Assembly (NCBI GenBank): GCA_016932385.1
Contig: JAFGCY010000067.1
Location: 1-40,887, forward strand
Direction of reading: 5' to 3'
Source: a bacterium
Lineage (GTDB): Bacteria; 4484-113; JAFGCY01
DNA length: 40,887 nt
Below, piece after piece: positions 24,064 to 29,026 of this stretch. Below the pieces are notes generated by a model, which saw only the letters and a list, made by a program, of their open reading frames with translations, was not told where the DNA came from and searched no databases. The first letter of the stretch is position 1, and each line of letters starts with the position of its first letter. The position numbers were made by a program, and so were the translations under genes.

Positions 24064-24816
24064 ATGTGGGACAGGGCCTGGCGGCGGCTGATCCAATTGC
24101 TGTTGCCGGCGCGCTGTGCCGGTTGCCAGCAACTCGGTCCCGAGGTGGTCTGCGCGGATTGCCGTGCGCAACTCGAACCGGTCGGCGAGCCGTTTTGCGT
24201 GCGCTGCGGGCGGCGGCGGCTGACCGACTTCGCCAGTCCGGATTGCGGCGAGTGCCACGGCGAATCGATCGGCGTGGTGCGCGCCCGGAGCCTTTACATC
24301 TACGCCGGCATCGGCCGCGAGCTGCTGCACCAGTACAAGTTCAACGGCTATCTCGGCGCCGGCCGGTTTTTAGCGGAACGGCTGGCGGAGCGGACGGCGC
24401 CGGGCTGGCCAGAGCTCTTTGGCGAGCCGGACCTGAAACTCGACGCGGTGGTGCCGGTGCCGCTGCATCCACGGCGCCTGCGCCAGCGGCGGTTCAACCA
24501 ATCTCTGTTACCCGCTCGATTGTTGGCGGAGCGGCATGGCCTGAGCTGCCTGCCGCAAGGGCTCGTCCGCACGCGCGAGACCGAAACGCAGGTCGGATTG
24601 AGCGCGGCCCAGCGGCGCGACAACGTGCGCGGCGCCTTTAGCGTGCCGGATACGATGCTGGCGGAGCTGACCGGCAAGCGCGTGCTGTTGGTCGACGACC
24701 TGATGACGACGGGCGCGACGCTGGCCTCGTGCGCGCGGACGCTGAAGCGCGGCGGCGCCGCGGCGGTGTACGGGCTGACGCTGTTCAGTACGGTGCAAAG
24801 AATTGAACCAACGTAG
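24064..24816 (+). CDS. comF: ComF-family phosphoribosyltransferase
   Basis: This 250-residue protein has two N-terminal zinc knuckle pairs (CAGC with CADC; CVRC with CGEC), a linker with YKFNGYLG, then a PRTase domain: VVPVPLHPRRLRQRRFNQS, RDNVRGAF and the PRPP loop VLLVDDLMTTGAT. ComF is needed for DNA uptake in competent bacteria, and related proteins are widespread beyond them; the reaction is unsettled. It starts three bases after hldC, so it is in the heptose transcript. No other competence gene is nearby. Confidence 0.9.
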   Translation: MWDRAWRRLIQLLLPARCAGCQQLGPEVVCADCRAQLEPVGEPFCVRCGRRRLTDFASPDCGECHGESIGVVRARSLYIYAGIGRELLHQYKFNGYLGAGRFLAERLAERTAPGWPELFGEPDLKLDAVVPVPLHPRRLRQRRFNQSLLPARLLAERHGLSCLPQGLVRTRETETQVGLSAAQRRDNVRGAFSVPDTMLAELTGKRVLLVDDLMTTGATLASCARTLKRGGAAAVYGLTLFSTVQRIEPT

Positions 24817-24848
24817 TAGCTGCCTCTGGTTGTGATGAAGTGGAAGTT

Positions 24849-24898
24849 AGTTTAAGTAGTAAGTTTAAGTCGTAGCGGCGCCGTCCCCGGCGCCGGAT
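24849..24898 (+). repeat. Left arm of a ~50-bp inverted repeat
   Basis: The arm reads TTTAAGT microrepeats followed by CGTAGCGGCGCCGTCCCCGG and CGCCGGAT. Its reverse complement recurs with a few changes at 25531-25587, and the GC half again at 26475-26502. The GC half can itself fold, since CGGCGCC and GGCGCCG pair across a GTCCCC-type loop. Confidence 0.85.
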
Positions 24899-24906
24899 TA
24901 GGAGCC

Positions 24907-24936
24907 CGGAGTCCGGAGTCCGAAGTCCGGAGTCCG
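24907..24936 (+). repeat. Tandem 8-mer array, (G/A)GAGTCCG-type
   Basis: Nearly four units with period eight: GGAGTCCG, GGAGTCCG, AAGTCCG, GGAGTCCG. A second array of the same unit lies at 26300-26328. Without unique spacers this is not a CRISPR array. Confidence 0.85.
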
Positions 24937-25000
24937 CCAACGCCAAGCTAATCCAACATCGTTTAACACAACCGGTTCTAGAAATCCCGTGTAGCGGTGG

Positions 25001-25042
25001 GTCCCCGATCCGCCGTCAAGGCGTTGAAACGGCGTCGGGGAC
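25001..25042. repeat. Long hairpin GTCCCCGA...TCGGGGAC
   Basis: GTCCCCGA (25001-25008) pairs with TCGGGGAC (25035-25042), and CGCCGT (25011-25016) with ACGGCG (25029-25034), leaving a 12-base loop and a 2-base bulge. There is no T-tract, so a terminator is unlikely. Confidence 0.75.
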
Positions 25043-25219
25043 GCCTTCCACACAGCAAGTAAAAGTAGAAAGTGAAAGAGGAAAGTACTTGCGGTAAGCA
25101 GTGAGCTCGAAAACGCTTTCACTTTAACTTTCCACTTGACTTGCCCGGACGCAAGCGGGGACGCTCGCGATACTCCGGTAACGGGTGCAGTCCGCCCAAA
25201 CTGGATGCGGGTTGCTTGG

Positions 25220-25370
25220 GTAGGGGCGAAGCCATGCTTCGCCCTGAGGTGGGCATGATTGTGCTGTTCGGCGGAGCAGGCGCGGATGGCGGATGTGGGT
25301 CAGGGGATTGTGGACTGCGCCGGGCATTTTACCTTGTCCGAATGAGGGCGAAGCATGGCTTCGCCCCTAC
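25220..25370. repeat. Inverted pair of identical palindromic units
   Basis: GTAGGGGCGAAGC-CAT-GCTTCGCCC (25220-25244) is the exact reverse complement of the unit at 25346-25370. Each unit is also a 9-bp stem with a 3-base loop (GGGCGAAGC/GCTTCGCCC). The 101 bp between them carry no gene. Confidence 0.85.
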
Positions 25371-25463
25371 GCCGGGTCGGGTGGAATCGTGCCTGGGGAA
25401 TACGGCCGGGACGCTCGCGCCACGCTTCGCTTTGGCCTATGGCCTTCGGCTTATTGATTGGTC

Positions 25464-25482
25464 GGCGGACGTGACGTCCGCC
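25464..25482. repeat. Near-perfect palindrome GGCGGACGT-G-ACGTCCGCC
   Basis: A 9-bp inverted repeat around a single G, followed by CTACC. The CTAC end recalls the GGGGCGAA hairpins nearby, so both may belong to one class of small palindromic element. Confidence 0.75.
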
Positions 25483-25530
25483 CTACCAGATAGCTTGGGC
25501 GCGCAGTCCCGTCGAGAAGCTTCCCACGAA

Positions 25531-25587
25531 ATCCGGCGCCAGGGACGGCGCCGCTACGGCTTAAACTTACAACTTACAACTTAAACT
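25531..25587 (-). repeat. Right arm of the inverted repeat
   Basis: It begins ATCCGGCGCCAGGGACGGCG and CCGCTACG, then TTAAACTTACAACTTACAAC and TTAAACT. It is the complement of 24849-24898 with one extra AAGTTGT-type unit. Its TTACAA (25574-25579) lies 17 bases before a TATAAT, so the repeat seems to supply the -35 of the BON gene. Confidence 0.85.
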
Positions 25588-25602
25588 CTCCCCGGTTATA
25601 AT
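25574..25602 (+). promoter_or_regulatory. Leaderless promoter of the BON-domain gene
   Basis: TTACAA (25574-25579), a 17-base spacer and TATAAT (25597-25602) put +1 at 25609, the A of the ATG. The -35 is inside the right arm of the repeat island. Confidence 0.65.
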
Positions 25603-25608
25603 CCCGCC

Positions 25609-25935
25609 ATGCGTATCTTGCTCTGCTGCGTTGTCGCGTTTTTCGCCCTGGCGGCGCTGTCCTGCGACGTCGTCAAGTCCGCCCAGCTCGAACAGGCTGT
25701 GATCAAGGCGCTGAAGGACGATCCGCGCACCGCGGAATACACGTTCGAGGTCAGCTTGCAGGACGCGGGCCAGGTGCTGATCACGGGCACGGTGTTCACG
25801 CCGGCGGAGGTGGACTACGTCACCGAGATCGCCAAGTCGGTCGAAGGCGTGGAGCTGGTGTTGAACCGCGTGGCGGTCGAGGAGCCGGGCAGCGGGTTGA
25901 TCCAGGACGAAGTGGTGAATACGCCGTTTCTCTAG
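25609..25935 (+). CDS. BON-domain lipoprotein
   Basis: This 108-residue protein starts MRILLCCVVAFFALAALSC, a lipoprotein signal with lipobox ALSC at Cys19. The rest is one BON domain (alpha-beta fold): VIKALKDDPRTAEYTFEVSL, GQVLITGTVFTPAEVDYVTE and IAKSVEGVELVLNRVAV. BON proteins such as OsmY and DolP act at membranes in stress or envelope maintenance; the role here is unknown. It has a leaderless promoter. Its stop overlaps the convergent fliQ stop in a shared CTAG. Confidence 0.85.
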   Translation: MRILLCCVVAFFALAALSCDVVKSAQLEQAVIKALKDDPRTAEYTFEVSLQDAGQVLITGTVFTPAEVDYVTEIAKSVEGVELVLNRVAVEEPGSGLIQDEVVNTPFL

Positions 25936-26198
25936 CGCACGAAGTTGTGCAGGTTGCCGAACAGCTCCTGGGCGAACGAGTTCATCGTGCTGAAGAGGAA
26001 CGGGCCGAAGATCACCAGCGCCAGGCCGGTGACGAAAATCTTGGGGACGAAGGTCAGCGTCTGCTCCTGAATGCTGGTCACCGCCTGGAAGATGCTGATC
26101 AGGAAACCCACGGCCAAGCTGAGCCCCAGGATGGGAGCGGCCATGGTCAGCGCGGTTTGGATGCCCCGGCTGGCGATTTCGAGGTAGATCTCGCCCAC
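25932..26198 (-). CDS. fliQ: Flagellar export protein FliQ (orphan gene)
   Basis: This 88-residue inner-membrane protein has two hydrophobic helices (IQTALTMAAPILGLSLAVGF and KIFVTGLALVIFGPF) around the hallmark IFQAVTSIQEQTLTFVPKI. FliQ forms part of the flagellar type III export gate with FliP and FliR, usually encoded together. No other flagellar or secretion gene is present here, so fliQ stands alone. Homology to the injectisome protein SctS cannot be excluded, but the motif is typical of FliQ. It converges on the BON gene, sharing CTAG at the stops. Confidence 0.9.
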   Translation of the reverse strand: MGEIYLEIASRGIQTALTMAAPILGLSLAVGFLISIFQAVTSIQEQTLTFVPKIFVTGLALVIFGPFLFSTMNSFAQELFGNLHNFVR

Positions 26199-26299
26199 GG
26201 GCTCATTGTACCATCCCCGTGGATAATGCGGATAGCCTGTGGATTACCGCGCGCGGTTTAATGCGGAATTAACCGGGGAAGCGTAAGCTTAAGCCCGGG

Positions 26300-26328
26300 G
26301 AAGTCCGGAGTCCGAAGTCCGAAGTCCG
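26300..26328 (+). repeat. Second 8-mer GAAGTCCG array
   Basis: Units GAAGTCCG, GAGTCCG, AAGTCCG and AAGTCCG with period eight (seven when the shared G is counted once), matching the array at 24907-24936 in unit and orientation. Confidence 0.85.
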
Positions 26329-26337
26329 CGAGAAGTA

Positions 26338-26359
26338 GCGCAAGCCCCCGTGCTTGCGC
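26338..26359. repeat. Hairpin GCGCAAGC-CCCCGT-GCTTGCGC
   Basis: A perfect 8-bp stem with a 6-base loop and no T-tract on either side. Confidence 0.75.
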
Positions 26360-26363
26360 GGAC

Positions 26364-26450
26364 AAGAGAGGCGAGAGGAGATAGGAGTGAGGAGTACTCC
26401 GATCGCGGTCAACGCAGGCTCCTCTCTCCTCGCTCCTCACTCCTCTCTGG
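26364..26450. repeat. Purine-rich/pyrimidine-rich inverted arms
   Basis: A purine run of GAGAGG, GGAGATAGGAG and TGAGGAG units (26364-26395) is mirrored by a CTCC-rich run (26420-26449), about 80% complementary by eye, around a GGAGTACTCC palindrome. It could form a long imperfect hairpin or an unusual helix. Confidence 0.65.
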
Positions 26451-26474
26451 TTTTCTCGTGTAGGCGCAAGATTA

Positions 26475-26502
26475 ATCCGGCGCCAGGGACGGCGCCGCTA
26501 CG
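26475..26502 (-). repeat. Third copy of the 28-bp GC element
   Basis: Identical to the first 28 bases of the right island arm (25531-25558): ATCCGGCGCCAGGGACGGCG then CCGCTACG. It shows that the element is dispersed and not specific to one gene. Confidence 0.88.
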
Positions 26503-26535
26503 AATCAGCTTATTACTTATGCCGGCCCATTCCCC

Positions 26536-26564
26536 TTGCCAAAATCATAAAAGCGCGGTATAAA
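26536..26564 (+). promoter_or_regulatory. Promoter of tRNA-Leu
   Basis: TTGCCA (26536-26541), a 17-base spacer and TATAAA (26559-26564) place +1 near 26571, four bases before the mature tRNA. Confidence 0.75.
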
Positions 26565-26574
26565 TTCGTCCCTT

Positions 26575-26658
26575 GCCGAAGTGGCGGAATTGGCAGACGC
26601 GCTAGGTTCAGGACCTAGTGAGGGCAACCTCGTGGGGGTTCGAGTCCCCCCTTCGGCA
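26575..26658 (+). tRNA. tRNA-Leu (anticodon CAG)
   Basis: This 84-base class II tRNA has acceptor GCCGAAG/CTTCGGC with discriminator A. The anticodon stem is CTAGG/CCTAG around loop TTCAGGA (CAG). It has a long variable arm (TGAGGGCAACCTCG) and T-arm GGGGGTTCGAGTCCCCC. No CCA is encoded after the discriminator (AGTTTTC follows), so CCA is added enzymatically. Confidence 0.97.
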
Positions 26659-26740
26659 GTTTTCTTCCCATCCCCATCCTTACAAAACGTATTTCCGCAT
26701 CGAAGCGGCAGGGCGGAGTGAGAACTTAGCAGCTCCGTGC

Positions 26741-27526
26741 CTATGCTTGGCCGTAGGCGTACAGCCAGTAAAACCCCTCCAGCGAGACGGCTGCGGAATA
26801 CAGGCCGTGGGCGAGCATCAGCGGGATCACGCGCCCGAACTTCCAGTAATACAGCGCCATCAGCAGGCCGAAGAATGCCGTGTTGACCACGCCCGACATG
26901 CCCTGGTAGAGGTGGCAGAAGCCGAAGAGGACCACGGCGACGCCGATGGCGATTGAGACGCCGGCGCGGCCGGGCCAGAGCGCCCAGGCGCGCTCCAGTA
27001 AGAAGCAGCGGCAGAGCTCCTCCATGAAGCCCGCGGCCAGGAAGCTGTACGGCCCGATGAGCATTACGATCGCCCACGGGTTCATCAGCATCGCCTGCGT
27101 GGTGTCCTCGATGAAGGTAGTCGACGAGAGCGGGAAGTAGCTCGTTTGCAGCCAGTAGAACAGGCGGCACAGGATCCAGGCGGCGGCGAATAACAGCAAC
27201 CCGGCGCCCAGGTCCGCGCCGAGCGTGCCCGGCCGGCGGTTCAGCCGCGCCGGGGGCTGCCCGCAGACCCGGCGATAGATGTAAATCAGCCAGCCGCCGA
27301 AACCCGCCGCGTAGAACACCGTGACCGCGGCCCAGTAGCCGACGGTCGAATACTGAAAGGCGGCCGCCGAACCGACGAGCCAGGCCAGGGCGTACAACAC
27401 GCCGGAGCCCAGTGTTCCGGCCAGGCCGCTGATCAGCAACAGGTAGATGACGCCCGGCCCCAGCACCAGGCCCAGGAGCTGGTTCGCCCGGTTTTCCACC
27501 GGCGCCGGCTGAACGGCGGTGTCCAT
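26741..27526 (-). CDS. CPBP-family intramembrane protein, possible glutamic protease
   Basis: This 261-residue protein has about seven or eight hydrophobic segments. The CPBP/Abi motifs are GFMEELCRCFLLERAW (E169-E170), FGFCHLYQG (H205) and MLAHGLYSA (H240), the residues that form the glutamate-histidine site in characterised CAAX-type and bacteriocin-immunity proteases. The Arg after the Glu pair falls one position earlier than in EExxxR, so activity is uncertain. I reject the upstream start at 27559 because a TATAAT lies within that extension; the ATG at 27526 then has a leader of about four bases. Neighbours give no substrate clue. Confidence 0.75.
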   Translation of the reverse strand: MDTAVQPAPVENRANQLLGLVLGPGVIYLLLISGLAGTLGSGVLYALAWLVGSAAAFQYSTVGYWAAVTVFYAAGFGGWLIYIYRRVCGQPPARLNRRPGTLGADLGAGLLLFAAAWILCRLFYWLQTSYFPLSSTTFIEDTTQAMLMNPWAIVMLIGPYSFLAAGFMEELCRCFLLERAWALWPGRAGVSIAIGVAVVLFGFCHLYQGMSGVVNTAFFGLLMALYYWKFGRVIPLMLAHGLYSAAVSLEGFYWLYAYGQA

Positions 27527-27536
27527 CGTGCCTGTA

Positions 27537-27542
27537 ATTATA
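27537..27542 (-). promoter_or_regulatory. TATAAT -10 for the CPBP gene
   Basis: A perfect TATAAT on the minus strand places +1 at about 27530, only four bases before the ATG at 27526, so the transcript is essentially leaderless. Confidence 0.5.
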
Positions 27543-27612
27543 GGGGCCCGGGCCGGCATTTGAGACCGCCGGCGGGTGCCGGGCCTGCGGCCTATCTCTG
27601 CACGATCGAAAA

Positions 27613-27621
27613 TGTTAAGAT
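27613..27621 (+). promoter_or_regulatory. Possible extended -10 (TGTTAAGAT) for the 27691 gene
   Basis: The element is 70 bases before the ATG. Between them lies a direct repeat GAGTTACGTT(T)GG (27651-27662 and 27668-27680), a possible regulator site. No clear -35 is visible. Confidence 0.35.
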
Positions 27622-27690
27622 TGCAGTAGTTATTGGTTTGCGTTTCAGCCGAGTTACGTTGGCAACAGAGTTACGTTTGGGAGCAAAGGG

Positions 27691-28710
27691 ATGTTATCGA
27701 AGTTGTTTAGCAAGCCCGATCCGGATCGCGACCGGATCGACGAGCTGGCCAGCCGGCTGAGCGAAGCCGGCAAGCTGGACCGGCTGGAGATCGAGCTGCT
27801 CAGGAAAAACACGCGCGGGCTGACGGCGCGCGAACGGGAATCCTGGCACCACCTCTACGGCATCTGCGCCTTTCGGCGCGGGGAGCACCAGCTGGCCTTA
27901 GAGCGTTTTCAGCACGGGCTGGAGGCCTGCCAGTACAGCCCGTTGATCCGCTTCTCGCTGGCGCAGGAGTACATCTTCCTGGGCGAGCCGGCGCAGGCCT
28001 TCAAGCTGTTCGACCTCTGCCGGTTTCCCGGCATCAGCAGCCAGTACGCGCTGGCGATGAGCCGCTATGCCTACCTGTTCTCCGAATACGCGCGCGGGAT
28101 CAAGTACATCCAGCCGCTGATCGACACCTACCTGAACCTGAAGATCCTCGACGACAACTTCCTGTTTATGCGTGCGCTGCCGTTCTTCAGCGAAACCTGG
28201 GCCTACCTGGCCGTGCACGGCAAGCTCTCCGGGCAGCTCGAGTTGCTCACGGAGATCACGACCACCGTGCGGCGGACCTGCTGCGACTATGACTTCGCGC
28301 GGCTCGAGCTGGAACTGGAGGCGGTGCTGACCGGCAGCCACGCGCGGCTGGCCGCGCATATCGCGGAGCGCAGCGCCGAGGCCCGCCAGGCGGGCTGGCC
28401 GGCGGAGTACCTGGAGGCGACGCTGGCGGTCTGGGACGCCCAGGCGGCCGGGAGTTACGAGCAGGCCGCCGGCATCCTCACCAGCTGGCAACCCGGCCCT
28501 GACGCGCCGCCCTGGCTGGACGACGTGCGGCTATTGGCCAAGGCCCAGGCGGCGCACCGCTGCGAGCGGCCGGAGGCGGAGCGGCTGGCCGCCGAGTTCT
28601 TCCTGCGCCAGCCGCAGCTGTTCGAGCCGAGCCACGCGCTGAACTTCCGGTTCGTCGAGTACCAGGAGGTGCTCAAACCACGCCTGCCTCTGGTGCTCTG
28701 CGCCAACTAG
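27691..28710 (+). CDS. Helical-repeat (TPR-like) protein of unknown function
   Basis: I do not recognise the family. The 339-residue product begins MLSKLFSKPDPDRDRIDELA and is rich in paired amphipathic helices: WHHLYGICAFRRGEHQLALE, RFSLAQEYIFLGEPAQAFKL and YALAMSRYAYLFSEYARGI are TPR-like, with the small residues at expected packing positions. There is no signal peptide or membrane helix, so it is probably cytosolic and binds proteins. GGGAG lies six bases before the ATG. It is a single-gene unit between the CPBP gene and tRNA-Arg. Confidence 0.7.
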   Translation: MLSKLFSKPDPDRDRIDELASRLSEAGKLDRLEIELLRKNTRGLTARERESWHHLYGICAFRRGEHQLALERFQHGLEACQYSPLIRFSLAQEYIFLGEPAQAFKLFDLCRFPGISSQYALAMSRYAYLFSEYARGIKYIQPLIDTYLNLKILDDNFLFMRALPFFSETWAYLAVHGKLSGQLELLTEITTTVRRTCCDYDFARLELELEAVLTGSHARLAAHIAERSAEARQAGWPAEYLEATLAVWDAQAAGSYEQAAGILTSWQPGPDAPPWLDDVRLLAKAQAAHRCERPEAERLAAEFFLRQPQLFEPSHALNFRFVEYQEVLKPRLPLVLCAN

Positions 28711-28827
28711 CCGCGCCGGCGGATGGGTTTGCGCGGGATTCCTCGCCGCGGTAGACGCCACCGGTACTGCCACCGGAGCCACCGGCGCGGCAGCCGGAGC
28801 CAGGGGTGCGGCCAGCCCGCGCCGGGG

Positions 28828-28833
28828 TATAAT
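28828..28833 (+). promoter_or_regulatory. TATAAT -10 of tRNA-Arg
   Basis: A perfect TATAAT places +1 near 28840, two bases before the mature 5' end of the tRNA. No good -35 was found. Confidence 0.55.
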
Positions 28834-28841
28834 CATTCCGC

Positions 28842-28913
28842 GCCCCCGTAGCACAATGGATAGTGCAGCCGCCTCCTAAGCGACAGATCTTGGTTCGATT
28901 CCGAGCGGGGGTG
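28842..28913 (+). tRNA. tRNA-Arg (anticodon CCT)
   Basis: Acceptor GCCCCCG pairs with CGGGGGT, ending in a G-U pair, with discriminator G. The D arm is GCAC/GTGC, the anticodon loop CTCCTAA (CCT) and the T arm CTTGG-TTCGATT-CCGAG. The anticodon stem GCCGC/GCGAC has one C-A mismatch (28-42). No CCA is encoded. Confidence 0.93.
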
Positions 28914-29026
28914 GTTGGCTTATCGCCGCCGCGATTTGCTCCGTTGCTACAGTAACCTAGTTAGTCATTTGCTCAACAGAATTTATGGGCGCGTGAGTAC
29001 TGACTGAGACTACCCCGTACGAGATT

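Larger units (their letters stand above)
24817..25608. other. Gene-free island of hairpins and repeats
   Basis: About 790 bp between comF and the BON gene carry no credible gene. The stretch is bounded by a long inverted repeat (24849-24898 and 25531-25587) and contains an 8-mer array, four strong hairpins, a purine-rich inverted pair (AAAGTGAAAG about 25070, CTTTCACTTT about 25116) and a repeated GGGACGCTCGCG (25157 and 25408). The components are listed separately. It looks like a pile-up of dispersed palindromic elements or a non-autonomous mobile element. Confidence 0.7.
26199..26574. other. Second gene-free repeat island
   Basis: No gene is seen between fliQ and tRNA-Leu. The stretch holds the second 8-mer array (26300-26328), a GCGCAAGC hairpin, a purine/pyrimidine inverted pair, the third copy of the 28-bp GC element and the tRNA-Leu promoter. 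Its order (8-mer array, purine arms, GC element) resembles the larger island. Confidence 0.65.

Noticed and set aside
24907-24936. 8-mer array considered as a CRISPR
   Set aside because: Units abut with no spacers, are far too short and have no cas genes near them.
25001-25042. Hairpin as an intrinsic terminator for comF
   Set aside because: It has no T-tract and lies about 185 bp downstream of the comF stop; it fits better as a repeat element.
25141-25584. 147-codon ORF inside the repeat island
   Set aside because: It runs across hairpins and the inverted-repeat arm, with Gly/Arg-rich sequence and no start signal; it is not protein-like.
24817-26574. Insertion sequence or integrated prophage
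   Set aside because: No transposase, integrase or target duplication could be seen. The inverted arms alone do not prove an IS, so the region is listed only as repeats.
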